Of a DNA stretch of 64,000 nt, positions 23,730 through 36,890 are shown in pieces (the stretch's first letter is position 1; each line of letters begins with the position of its first letter). The stretch covers positions 2,976,001 to 3,040,000 of the forward strand of contig OZ176054.1 of assembly GCA_964247055.1 (NCBI GenBank), read 5' to 3'. The position numbers were made by a program, and so were the translations under genes. This DNA comes from Paragordius varius. Its lineage: Eukaryota > Nematomorpha. A model generated the notes under the pieces. That model was not told the DNA's origin, did no database searches, and worked only from the letters and a program-made list of their open reading frames with translations.

Positions 23730-26640
23730 TATGTAAAGATACAGCCAACGAAATGTATAATCAACCATACAACTTTTTCTTAAATTTTGCGGTGTAAGGG
23801 GTAGAGTTGAATAATTGATTATGCTGAATATTTTGATTGACTTAACCCTTTTTTGATGGTGTTTTACAATAAAACATCAAGTGATGCTCACCAAATTGAT
23901 TTGACGGGCCATTGATATATTTTTAAGGGCCGTACGCCACATTATTTCAAAATTGTATGGTTTTTTCCAGGCATGCATATATTTTTACACTAAATCAGTA
24001 TGAGATTTTCTGAGGTTCGCATATTCTTCATAGCTAAAATGCTTCTTGTCCTATAAAGTTTGAATAATATAAATATTTTGATTGTAAAATTTATTATTAA
24101 TCATGTAATTGGATATATTTAAATATAAACTATTATAATTAAACTATTAAGTCTAATCACTACATGCATAACTTAATACGTCATTTATACGGACTATCAA
24201 GCGATCTTAAATGGAATTTCGTTTATGAATGCGCTAAGTCGTATGTTTAAGTTGAGGAAAAATAAAAATAACTTTCCCACTTAAACGACTCATGAAGAAA
24301 ATATGAAAGTTACTGATGGAATCAACCCAATATTAATGATTTGTATCTGACGAAATAAAACTTAGAATTCAGGATTTATGAAATAACGTTGAAAATTCAT
24401 GGCTAATGAACATACCAAATATGAAGCAACATGTGCAATTCGTTGATTATATCGATTTCAAAAATTATTTTAATTTGTATGCTATATAGTAACCGAAAAA
24501 CAAATGGTATTTCGAGTTTTGGCAGGATGCGAAATAAATGTGTAAATGTAATATAATAGTATCAAGGTATTCTTGCTCTTTTACCAGAACCCACACCTGC
24601 TAATCGGCCCATTCATAAACGAATTTCCATTAAAAAATCGCTTGATAGACCATATGAAGACAAGATTGATTTGTCATATATGATATGAGATTGGTTATTT
24701 ATACATTTAACTAATGGCACCAAAAGACCATTATCTGGAAAATAATGCGACCTTTAAAAAATCTATTGATTTAGTGTATGAATATCTCGGTGTTAGACAA
24801 AGAGCTATGCAATTTCTGGAATTATGCGGTGCACGGCCCTAAGATAATAAAATATATTAGTTAGCTTTAAAATAATTTGGTGACCACTGATGTAGGTTAT
24901 GTTGTAAATCAGCATAAAAAAGTGGTTTAACACACTAAGCATTAATCAACCATTCAACTTTGCTCCTTATATCGAAAAATTTGACCAGCAGAAGTTGAAT
25001 GGTTATTTGGTGATAAAATCAATTTGTTATCTCATTAAAATTTGTAGAGTAACAACTTTAATTATATTGAATATTAATTAAAAATTAAATTAAAGGAAAC
25101 TAGTCAATTTACCGATACTATTGATCGCATAATTTATTGGTATAAGGAGTAAAGTTGAATGGCTGATTAATGATGAACTCAATTTGCTATCTGTTCAAAC
25201 AAAGCATTGAAAACAGTAATCAAAGGAATGTTATTATATTGAGCATCGCTAACTATTAAGTTAAATAAATTCGATTGATGCAGATTCTCTTGACCGCCAC
25301 AATTTCTCGGAGAAAAGAATGGTTGATTTACGCTGAATATGTTAACTGTTTGAACCCCTTTTTAATGCTGTTTTACAAACATAATTTACATCTGGCGCTC
25401 ACCACATTATTTCAATTAAATATTTCTTGTCTTAGGGGTGTACCAGATAATCTCCAAATTCCCTAGGTCTTTTTTAAGCGCGTAGTACGCCGAAATCTTT
25501 TGATTTTCGCATATATTTTATCAGGTAAAATGTCTCTTTTGCCATTTAGTTTGATAAATATAAATATTTTGATTTTATTATCAAACACACCTATTCTAGT
25601 ATTAAACCTTATTATTAAACCAGCTTGGTTTAACATCATGACAAGCCAATCTTAATCAAAATCCATATCGGGTTTCATAAGCTCTAAGTAGAATTCCTTT
25701 ATGAATATGCCTACTCGCATGCGTGAATTGAAGGAAAACAGTAGAAATAACTCTATTCATGAATTCTCACTTAAAATTACTCATGAAAAAAATATAGAAA
25801 ATAATGGAATTGACCCAATACTAGGAATTTATGAAATGGAATTTAGAATCCAGGATTTAAGAAATAACTTTAAAATTCATGGCTCATATACATGCCAAAT
25901 ATGATAACAAGTGCAATCGCCTTTATCTATGGATATCTTGTTAAAAAATTCATCGATCTGAAAATATTTTAATTTTGAATTTTATAAAACCGCTAACAAG
26001 AATGGTGTATTGAGTTTTGGCAAGATAAGTCAAATAAATATGAAAACATATGTTATTTCTATTGTTTTCCGTCAATTTCCACATGCAAGTCGGCATATTT
26101 ATGAATGAATTTCCATTTAGAGATCGCCCAATACCCCATATAAATGACCTATTAAGATTAGACTGAGAGGATGTTAAATCATGTTATAGCTAATAAATCT
26201 TAAAATTAAAATATTTATATTTATCAATTTAAACGACACAAGACACATTTTAACTGTGAATTATATTCAATCCTCAAATTCCGGTGTACTCATATCTTAA
26301 ATATCTGCGTGCTTGACAGAGTTATCGAATTATGCGATGCACGGCCCTAAAAATAAAAAATATTTTAGTGGGCCCGTTGAATTAATTTGGTGAGCACCAC
26401 TGAGCTAAACTATGTTATATTATAAGGCATAAAAAAGGGGTGTAATTATTTAAAATCAGCATTATCAACCATTCAACTTTACCTCTTATACCAAGAAATT
26501 GGGGTGTTCAACAGTATTATCGAGTTTCCTTCAACTTGATTGTCAATGATATTCAATACAATTACACTCAACCTTGTGATTTTAAGGCTGCTTCCGAAAT
26601 CGGGATGTATAAATATCCTAATGAAATATTATTCTAATAG
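23730..26640 (+). repeat. Inner inverted-repeat arm B
   Basis: Reverse complement of 31090-33734 at roughly nine bases in ten in the stretches compared by eye (for example TGAGATTTTCTGAGGTTCGCATATTC at 24000 against its inverse near 33450). Inside, a roughly 1.5-kb segment is partly duplicated in tandem (24250-24560 resembles 25760-26050). Modules like GGTGCTCACC...GGGCCGTGCACC recur in both orientations and look like hAT-type ends. Only short open frames; none recognised. Confidence 0.8.
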
Positions 26641-27025
26641 GAAAATTTATCAAGATATAATGTGGCATTTGGTTTGGGCACTTACAAGTTAGGAAGTTTT
26701 TTACACTTTAAGGTAAGTACGCCATATCAAAAAATGGCGGCGCACATGTTCATTAATGCTTCATTCCATAAAATATCACTAAAATATATTATGAATTACA
26801 TATAAAGAGCAAAACAATACTTTTGTAAAATTTTAATACTTTTAGATTTGGGCTCCAAAAGTCCCAAATTTTTTGCCATTCTAACATGGGCCAGTGCTTC
26901 ATTGAACGCAAAAATGCCGACCGAGATTATGCGATAATTTTATATATACTGGCATCAAAAAAAAGTTTTTATCGAAAAAATGAATTATTTGCCAAAATAT
27001 TAGCAAACTTTTGTTAAGGCATACC

Positions 27026-30000
27026 TAAGGTGACCAGACGTCCCGCTTTTTCACACTTTGTCCCGCGTCCCGCTACGTTTTTATAATGTCCCGCTTTTTC
27101 ACGATTATTTTAAAAAAAAATTTTTTAATACAAATAAATATCCGTTTAAATTTTTTATCATTAAATATCTTTAAAATCTATTGAATTTTAAATTAAAACT
27201 TTTTATTTTTAAATTAAAAATATTTATTTCGAATTTATATCATATGATTATACACTTTGCTTCCTACTATTATTGTCATCATTATCAAAAAGCCAAGTTA
27301 ATACCACAAATCTCTAGATTTAAAGACAAATTAATACCACAAATCGGTAGCTTAAAAGACAAATTGATACCACAAATCGGTACCTTACACGTTTATTTCA
27401 GAAATTTAAGGTAATATAATATTTATTATACTAATATTTTAGTTTATTACTTGCCAACATTATTAAAAAGCTAAATTAATACCACAAATCAGTAGCTTAA
27501 AAGACAAATTGATACCACAAATCGGTACCTTACACGTTTATTCCAGAAAATTAAGGTAATATAATATTTATTATACTAATAGTAGTTTATAATATGAGCA
27601 CAAAAAGAGGTTGTAAATTCAACGATGAATTAATGAAAGATTTTCCTTTTATCAAAAAAAACGAAGAATGAATCATCTGTTAAATGTCTTATATGCGAGG
27701 GGGAATTCACCCTAGCACATGGCGGCAAGCATGATATTCCAAAGCATATGGAAACACAGAAACATAAAAAATGTTTAGATATGGCGGAATGATCTTACAA
27801 AATGAGCGATTTTTTTCGAAAAACCGCTTTTGGAGAGGAAGAAAAGAATTTGGCACTAGCTGAGGGAGTGTTATCTTTTCACGCCGTTAATCACAATCAT
27901 TCCTTTAGATCTATGGACTGTACCTCACAGGTTATTCGCACGTTATTCCATAAAAAATTTACATGTGCCCGTACAAAGGCTGAAGCCATTGTGTGGAATG
28001 TCCTTTCGCCACATTTATTTTTCGAAATACAAATAGATTTGCTGAAAATTAATTTCTTATCCCTATACTCTGATGCATCAAATCACCATGAAACAAAATT
28101 ATTTCACACTTTAATAAGATATTTTGATTCAGAAATTGGAGTAAAAATTAAAACTTTATATTTAATTTCTCTACCCCGTGAAAATTCCGAAATAAAATTT
28201 ACATCAATAATGCATATTCTAGAAAAAAATAATTTAAAAGACAAAATTATCGCATATTGCGCTGACAACACCAATACGAACTTTGGTGGAAAAGCAAGGA
28301 GGGGAACAAAAAATATTTTTCATAAATTAACAGATATTCTTAATCAAAACATTATTGGCGTTGCGCATATAATACACAACGCTATTCAAACAGCTGCTGA
28401 TTTGTAACCCCTAGATGTGGAAATGTAGTTGTTAAAATATATTCCTAATTTATATACACGGTACGTGTTGAAACGCTAGAATTCTGTGAAAATGCAGAAG
28501 TTCAATATCAAAAAATGCTTGGATATTGTAAAACTCGTTGGTTAGCTTTTATGCCAGCCATCGAAAGAATTTTAAAAATGTATGATCCTTTAAAATCTTT
28601 TTTTATTAAAGGACAAATGTCCTACAACTTTTAATAAGTTTTTGAAAGCGGTTCTTCAAAAATAAGGTTGAGTTCCTTCATAATCAAGCTTCTCTCTTTC
28701 AAAATGTAATTAAATTGATAGAAGGTGACAAAATTTCGGCAATCGAAATAGCCAATGAAGTTAGTAACCTAAAATTCCAATGTCAAGAAAGGTTAGAAAA
28801 TAATTTTATACCATTAACCATCCGTAATATTATAAATAATTTAGAAAAACAAGGCTTAATAAATCGCCAAGATATCCTGTACCATATAAAAATGTTTTAT
28901 ACAAACTGTAAAGATTATTTGGAAGACTGGACGACGCAATTTAATGAAATTGATCATTTTCATTGGATAACATTAAAATCAGAATTTAATTGGTGCGATG
29001 TTTAAAAATTTGATATCTGCTCCCAAAAAATTCTCAAAAAGTAATCTTTCAGAAAATGATCTTTTGTCTGAAGTATCATTAGTTAAAAGATATAATAATA
29101 ATGAAAAACTTAAATTATGGACAAAAAAATATACAGTAGAAAAGAATGGTTGGAAATATTTCATCATTTTGAAGCCAACTATATTACATACAATAAATAA
29201 TATAAAATTGTGGAATTCGCACTATCTTTACCTGGAACCAACGCTGCTACTGAGCGCGTTTTTTCCACAGTAAATCAGGTGTGGACATCGGAAAAATCAA
29301 ATTTAAATGTTGAAACTTTAAAGGCTGTTTTATCCGTCAAATATAATTTGACAAATTCTTGTGAAGACTTCTACAATATAATGATGACAATCTGCTAAAA
29401 CGCATTCACTCAAACAAAAATATACCAAAGAATAAAATATTTTCTTATATTTATAAAAAAAAACAAAAATACTTATAATATTGTATACTTCATAATTTGT
29501 CAAATTATATTTGAACACATAAAATGGTTTTTATTCAACATTTAAATTTGATTCCGTGTCCTTACTTAATTTACTGTGGAAAAACGCGTTCAATAGCAGT
29601 GGTGCAGGTAAAGATAATGCAAATTCTACAATTAAAATATTATTGTATGGAACATAATTTGTTTAAAAATGATTATTTTAACCATTTCTATCCTACGTAT
29701 TTTTCTATTGTCCATAATATAAGTTTTTATTCAATATATTCATTTAATAATGAGACTTCATAAAAAAGTGTCATTGTGCACCGTCTTGTCTTCCAAATAA
29801 TCGTTTCTGTTTGTATAAAACATTTTTATATTCTGGCTATTCATTGAGCCTTGTTTTTCTGGATGCTTTATAATATTGCGATTAGGTTATGGTATAAAAT
29901 TATTTTCTAACCTTTTTTGACTTGGAATTATGACCTTTGTCCTGTGATAAAAAATAGGATTCTAGGAGATCACATTTTTATAAATATTTCAATCGCTGGC

Positions 30001-30441
30001 AAAAGAGCTACAACAGTTCTACAATATCCAAGCATTTTAACATCTATATTTTCAACATCTAGGGGTAACAAATCAGTACCTGTTTGAATAGCGTTGAGTA
30101 TCTGCCAATAATGTTTTGATTAAGATTATTCGCTAAATTGTTAAAAATATTTTTTGTGCCGCTTCTTGCATCACCCAGCGCACTTTGTGACGATTTCGTC
30201 TTTATTATCTTTTTCTAGAATATTAAAATCACTTCACCTTTTGTTCGTGCACTAAATTTATTGAATTAGGTACAAACAACCTGTAAGGTACAAATTTTTT
30301 TATATTTATAATGTATTTGTGTTAAAAATAAATAAATATTACAATAATTTTTTGTATAAAAATTTTTGGTTGTACCCCCCAATGACCCCCCCCCTTCTCA
30401 GATTTGTCCCGCTTTTTCCTTCAAAAAATCTGGTCACCTTA
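27026..30441 (+). mobile_element. hAT DNA transposon, 3416 bp, with 8-bp target duplication
   Basis: The ends are TAAGGTGACCAGA and TCTGGTCACCTTA, inverted and exact over 13 bases, with further similarity in the CCCGCTTTTTC motif. The perfect 8-bp duplication GGCATACC lies at 27018-27025 and 30442-30449. It carries a decayed transposase gene. Two direct copies of a roughly 170-bp AT-rich unit lie near 27255-27420 and 27425-27570, each with ACCACAAATCGGTA motifs. Confidence 0.95.
27595..29398 (+). pseudogene. hAT transposase (BED-type zinc finger), degraded
   Basis: The start MSTKRGCKFNDELMKDF (27595) leads into a zinc-finger-like stretch CLICEG...GKHDIPKH...KH that is out of frame after an early stop. 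A 201-residue frame (27802-28407) holds the family N-terminal catalytic region (SLYSDASNH with the first Asp, then YCADNTNTNFGG with the second). Later frames at 28715-29005 and 29210-29398 hold the C-terminal dimerisation region (LPGTNAATERVFSTVNQVW, then NVETLKAVLSVKYN). At least four frame breaks or stops separate these parts, so no full transposase can be made. It resembles a ZBED-like hAT group common in insects. Confidence 0.9.
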
Positions 30442-31089
30442 GGCATACCTCACACTATCTTACGGCATGATGGAAACTATATAAAAGATTTAAATATTAT
30501 AAAAATATTTTTTTAATATTTTAGTGATGCCGAACATTCAATCACCTCATTTATGTGAAATAAAATTGTTGTTTTTTTAACCCAAATTTAAAAGCAAACG
30601 AATCTTAAATTAAAATTCTGAAGAGAAAATGTTCGGCATCATCAAATAAATAAAAAAGTATTTTTATGATATTGAATCCCTTTTTATATAATTTCCATAA
30701 TGGGTTAAGCTAGTTCCAGGTATGTAATCTATTTTTTTAAAAAAATTTTTAATGCCAGTTTATATAAAATTATCGCATAATCTCGGTCGGCATTTTTGCG
30801 TTTAGTGAAACACTTGCACATGTTAAAAGGGCAAAAAAAATTGGGACTTTCGGAGCCCACATCTAAAAGTATTAAAATTTTATTACAAGTATTATTTTGC
30901 TCTTTATATTTGTGATATATTTTAGTGATATTTTATGTAATGAATAGTCACGAAAACAATTTATTGAACAAATGTGCGGAAATGTCGCCATTTTTTGATA
31001 TGGCGCAGTTACCATAAAAGTGTAAAAAACTTCCTAAATAACTTGTAAGTGCCAAAACAAAAAACACCATTATATCTTGATACATTTTT

Positions 31090-33734
31090 CTTTGAATAAT
31101 GTTTCATTAGGATACTTATACATCCAGATTTTGGACGCAGCATAAAAATCACGAGGATGAGTGTAATTGTATTGAATATCATTGACAATCAAGTTGAAGG
31201 AAACTCGACAATACTGTTCACCCCAATTTCTTGGTATAAGAGGTAAAATTGAATGGTGGTTAATGCTGATTATGTTAAATAATTAAACCCCTTTTTTATG
31301 CCTTATAATACATAATTTAGATCAGGGGTGCTTACCGAATTTCAACGGGCTAACTAAAATATTTTTTGTCTTTAGGGCCGCGCACAGCATAAATTCAAAA
31401 ATTGGATAATTCTTTGACAAGCACGCAGAAATTTAAGATTAAATTAGTACAACGGAATTTGATGGTTGAATATAATTCAGAACTATGTGTCTTCTTGTGT
31501 TGTTTAGTAATATATTTTCAGATCGATGAATTTTTCAACAAGATATCCATAGATAAAAGCGATTTGCACAGGTTGCATCATATTTGGCATGTATATAAGC
31601 CATGAATTTTAACATTTTATCTTAAATCCTGGATTCTTATAAAAAATTTCCTTTGGGTTCATTCCATTATTGATTTCCATATTTTCTTCACGAGTAGTTT
31701 TAAGTGAAAATTTATGATTAAAGTTATTTTTACTGTTTTCCCTCAGTTTACGCATGCGAGTCGGCATATTCATAAAATTCCATTTAGAGATCGCTTGATA
31801 CCCGATATAGATTTCGATATTGGCTTTTTGATGTTAAACCAGTCTGGTTTAATAATAAGGTTTGATATTAGAATATGTCCTGCTGTATGTTTGATAATAG
31901 ATATTATAATTGAAATGTTTATATTTATCAAACTAAATGGCAAAAGAGACATTTTACCTGATATAATATATGCGACACTCAAAAAATTTTGGTGTACTAC
32001 GCGCTTAACAAAGACCTAGGGAATTTGGAGGTTATCTGGTACGCCCCTAAGACAAAACATATTTAAAGTGAAATAATGTGGTGAGCGCCAGATCTAAATT
32101 ATATTGTAAAACAGCATTAAAAAGGGGTTCAAACAGTTAACATATTCAGCGTAAATCAACCATTCTTTTCTCCGAGAAATTGTGGCGGTCACGAGTATCT
32201 GAATCATTCAAATTTATTCAACTTAATAGTTAGCGTTGCTCAATATGATAACAGTCCTACCTATTAAATGCTTTGTTTGTACAACTTGCAAATTGAGTCC
32301 ATCATTAATCAGACATTCAACTTTACTCCTTATACCAATAAATTATGGCGAAAATGTTGGGTTTTCTTTAATTTAATTGTTAATGGTATACATACAATAC
32401 AATTAAAGTTCTTACCCTATGTTATGTTAACTTAGACGCCCTGCAAATTTTAATCGACAGATAACAAATTGATTTTATCTCCAAATAACCAAGCAACTGT
32501 CAAATTTTTCGGTATAAGGAGCATGAATGGTTGATTAATACTTAGTGTGTTAAACCACTTTTTTATGCTGATTTACAACATAACCTACATCAGTGGTCAC
32601 CAAATTATTTTAAAGCTAACTAATATATTTTATTGTCTTAAGGGCCGTGCACCGCATAATTCCAGAAATTGCATAGCTCTTTGTCTAACACCAAGATATT
32701 CATACACTAAATCAGGACAATAGATTTTTTAAAGGTCGCATATATTTTGCAGATAATGTCTTTTGGTGCCATTAGTTATATGTATCAAAAACCAATCTCA
32801 TATCACATATGATAGGTCAATCTTGTCATCTATATGGGCTATCAAGCGATTCTAAATGGAAATTCGTTTATGAATGCGCCGATTCGCAGGTGTGAGTTGA
32901 GGTAAACAGCATATACATTGATATTATTATTTTACATTTACACATTTATTTCACATTCTGCCAAAACTCGAAATACCATTTGTTTTTTGGTTACTATATG
33001 GCTTCTAAATTGAAATAATTTTTTCGATATGATCAAAACCGAATTAATATTTTGTATGTACATATGCCATAAATTTTCAATGTTATTTCATACTTGAATT
33101 CTAAGTTTCTTTTCGTTAGATAAAAACTATCTAATATTGGGCTGATTCCATTAGTAATTTCCATATTTTCTTCATGTTTTAAGTGGGAATAAGTTATTTT
33201 TATTTTCCCTAAACTTAAACATACGACTTAGCGCATTCATAAACAAATTTCCATTTAAGATCGCTTGATAGTCCGTATAAACGACGTATTAAGTTATGCA
33301 TGTAGTGATGACTTAATAATTAATAAATTTAATAGTTTATTTAAATATATCCAATTACATGATTAATAATAAATTTTATAATCAAAATATTTATATTATT
33401 AAAAGTTTATAGGACAAGAGGCATTTTAGCTATGAAGAATATGCGAACCTCAGAAAATCTCATACTGATTTAGTGTATAAATATCTGCATGCCTGGAAAA
33501 AGCCATACAATTTTGAAATCATGTGGTGCACGGCCCTTAAAAAGTATTTTGGTTGGCCCCTCAAACCAATTTGGTGAGCACCACTCGATGTTTTATTGTA
33601 AAACACTATCAGAAAAGGGTTTAATCAATCAACATATTCAACATAATCAGTCATTCAACTTTACCCCTTATACCGCAAAATTTAAGGAAAAGTTGTATGG
33701 TTAATTAATAAAATCATTTTGTTGGCTGTATCTT
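31090..33734 (-). repeat. Inner inverted-repeat arm B'
   Basis: Inverse of 23730-26640. The boundary with P2 near 31090 mirrors the boundary at 26640 (CATTAGGATA.TTATACATCC...GATTTTGG against its partner). The arm stops at TTGGCTGTATCTT (33722-33734), where the tandem-repeat foldback begins; the matching left-arm sequence resumes at 36461. Confidence 0.8.
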
Positions 33735-36460
33735 AACATAGTGTCCACAAAATATACCATTTCCCAGTCAATCGAAACATTTTTTCCCAGTCAATAAAAA
33801 TTTCCCAATCAATAAAAAGGTTTTCCGAGTCAATAAAAACGGTTTAATCTCAAAACATGACATAAAAATAACTTTTAACCATTATCAGCGACATTTCCAA
33901 TTATATTCCAGTACAATCTTTAATGACTTATTTTTTAAAAGTTATTTGGAGTTTGAGATATTTTAAGATAATATTTTTATTTTATCGATGGTTCGCATTA
34001 ATATTTCCCGCTAAATCTATAGTTAGGGATGAATATAAGTTAGGTAAAATTTATGTTTAAGATCCAATATGAAGTGTTAAATGACTTGAGATAAAAATGG
34101 TATATTTTTCTAAATTTTATTATATCATCCGTAACTATAGATTATATAAGTTAGCCGAAAATATTAATGCGAACCATCTATAAAATAAAAATATACCATT
34201 TCCCAGTCAAAATAAACGTTTTCTCAGTCAATCGAAACGTTTTCTCAGTCAATCAAAACGTATTCCCAGTCAATCAAAACGTATTCCCAGTAAATCGTTT
34301 TCCCAGTCAATCGAAACGTTCCTGTCAATCGAAATATTTTCCCAGTCAATAAAAACATCCCAATCAATAAAAACGTTTTCTCAGTCAAAAAACGGTTTTA
34401 TTTTTGACGATAAATATTAAAACATGACATAAAAATAACTTTTAACCATTATCAGAGTAATATTAGGATATTATTTTATCACAATTATTGAACGACAATA
34501 TCTCCTATATATTCTAATAGACAATCATTAATAATTATTCTTTGAATGCTATTTTATCAACTGGATGAATATTTTATGGTTTTTAAGAATTTTAAGAAAA
34601 TATTTAGTAATAATTTTTTTATTTTATCGATGGTTCGCATTAATATTCAAGGCTAACTTATAAAGTTTATAGTTACAGATAAAATTTATAATCTAAAATT
34701 CGTAATTTAACGCTTATTGGATCTTAAACAAAATTTCACCCTAATTTATATAATATTTATCATTTGGTCCAGGAGTGGACAAGCGAAAAATTGAGAAATC
34801 CATATGCAAAAATATGCCCACAAATTAGTAAAATTCATATTTCTCAAGCATTTATTCTGAATGAGTCTATTAAATTGGCAAGGAAATAAAAATAATGTTA
34901 TATTGTGTTTGTACTTTACAGTCGTATGTCTAAAATCGAATAAATTATTTATGAATGCCCGTACATATTTCGAATGCGAAACGCCGTGCTTTTTGAGTTA
35001 AAAATGCGGCCCGCGAAGCCATTTTGTTAGAATAACCTTTTTTTTGAAATATTTTTAAATCAAAAACATTTTTATTTAAAAAACATGTTTTGTTTAGTTA
35101 TTTTTTTCCGACAGTATTTTTATCCACAATTCGAGATGTTTAAAATCCAATATGAAGCGTTAAATGACCAATTTGAAATGAAATGGTATATTTTTATAAA
35201 TTTTATCTGTAACTATAGACTTTATAAGTTAGCCTTGAATATTATTGCGAACCATCGATAAAATAAAAAAATTATTAAATATTTTCTTAAAATTCTTAAA
35301 AACCATAAAATATTCTTCCAGTTGTTAAAATATAGCATTTAAAGAATAATTCATTAATGATTGTGCATTAAAATATATAGGAAATATTGTCATTCAATAT
35401 TTCTGATTTTATAATAAATAATATCCTAATATTACGCTGATAATGGTTAAAAGTTATTTTTATGTCATGTTTTGATATTTATCATCAAAATAAAACCGTT
35501 TTTATTGACTGGGAAAATGTTTCAATGGGAAAACGTTTCGATTGAGGAAAATGTTTTAATATTGGGAAAATGTTTTGATTGACTGGGAAAACGTTTTTTA
35601 GACTGGGAAATGGCATATTATTTTAAAAATATCTCAAATTCCAAAAAATATAACTTTTAAAGAGAATAAATTATTAATTGATGGTGCACTGGAATATAAT
35701 TGGAAAAATTGTCATTCAATAATTGTCTTTTTATAAAAAATATCCTAATATTACGCTGATAATGGTTAAAAGTTATTTTTATCTTGTTTTGATATTTATC
35801 ATAAAAAATAAAATCGTTTTTATTTACTTAGAAAACGATTTTATTGATTGGGAAAATGTTTTTTTTTATTGATTGGGAAAATGTTTATATTGACTTGGAA
35901 AATGTTTCGATTGACTGGAGAACTTTCGATTGACTGGGAAAACGTTTCAATTGATTGGGAAAATGTTTCGATTGACTGAAAAAACGTTTCGGTTGACTGG
36001 GAAAATGTTTCGATTGACTGGGAAAACGTTTTTTTTGATTGGGAAATGGTGTATTTTTATAAATTTTATTATTTCATCCACTATAAGTTTTTTAAGTTAG
36101 CCCCAAGTATTAAAGCGAACCATCTATTATATAATTTAATTATTTCTTACTCAAATTCCATAAAATATAACTTTTAAAGAATAAATCATTAATTATTGTG
36201 CATTGGAATATAATTGGAAAAATTGTCATAATTGTCTTTTTATAAAAAATATCCTAATATTACGCGGATAATAATTAAAAGTTATTTTTATATTTTGTTA
36301 TTTCATCAAAAAAACCGTTTTTGTTTACTTGGAGAACGTTTTTATTGACTGGTCTTCGATTGACTGGGAAAATGTTTCAACTGATTGTGAAAATGTTTCG
36401 ATTGACTGGGAAAATGTTTCGATTGACTGGGAAAGAGTATATATATAACTCTTGATAAAA
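33735..36460. repeat. Foldback-type insertion built of about 20-bp tandem repeats
   Basis: The left end is an array of TTTCCCAGTCAATCGAAACG-like units (33760-33830, 34195-34395). The right side carries the inverse, GATTGACTGGGAAAACGTTT units (35500-35615, 35820-36045, 36315-36435). Between them longer modules recur in both orientations: ATCGATGGTTCGCATTAATATT and AAACATGACATAAAAATAACTTTTAACCATTATC. Long ends made of short tandem units are the hallmark of Foldback/Galileo-type elements. It interrupts the inner palindrome arm. No coding frame. Confidence 0.75.
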
Positions 36461-36890
36461 TATGTATATTGTGATGGGAAAATATATTAGGATTATCATG
36501 GGGCTTTTGCTTATGTCCCTTTGGAACGACTGGAGTTATTTACCCTTTTGTGGCATGTGCTCTAATATGACAAAATTTGCTCACATTTTTTTAATAAACC
36601 TTTTTGGTAATGGCTAAATGCTTAATTCCAACAAATATCACTAAAATTAATCATGAACTACACATAAGAAGCAAAACAATATTTTTATAAAATTTAAATT
36701 TTTAGATGTGGGCTCCGAAAGCCCCAAAATATTTCACTATTTCAAAATGGGCTAATTCTCTTATTATGAACGCAAAAACGCCGATGACAAGAATGTTAAA
36801 TATATGCCAACCTTAACATAAACTAAAAATATAAAAAAATGTTTCTTTTTTTCAAAAATTTAATATTAAAAAAAATTTTGCTAAAGAATA
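36461..36890 (+). repeat. Palindromic unit P3, half
   Basis: It matches the inverse of 23330-23700 closely (GTATATTGTGATG, ATCATGGGGCTTTTG, AAGAAGCAAAACAATATTTTTATAAAATTTAAATTTTTAGA... motifs). It therefore continues arm B' beyond the tandem-repeat insertion. It is cut off where the Ty3/gypsy fragment starts. Confidence 0.8.

Larger units (their letters stand above)
26640..31090. repeat. Palindromic unit P2, interrupted by a hAT transposon
   Basis: The left half (26640-27025) and the right half (30650-31090) are inverted copies (AGTCCCAAATTTTTT against its inverse; GCCGACCGAGATTATGCG against CGCATAATCTCGGTCGGC). The symmetry centre of the whole inner palindrome falls near 30590, between GTGATGCCGAACATT and AATGTTCGGCATCAT. 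The hAT element at 27026-30441 lies within the left half only. Confidence 0.8.

Noticed and set aside
29524-29763. 79-codon frame in the hAT element as an accessory gene
   Set aside because: No domain, AT-rich composition, and it follows the end of the transposase remnant in non-coding sequence.
34167-34352. Tandem array at 34.2 kb as a CRISPR-like array
   Set aside because: Units are contiguous and degenerate with no unique spacers, in a eukaryotic genome; it is the end of a foldback-type element.
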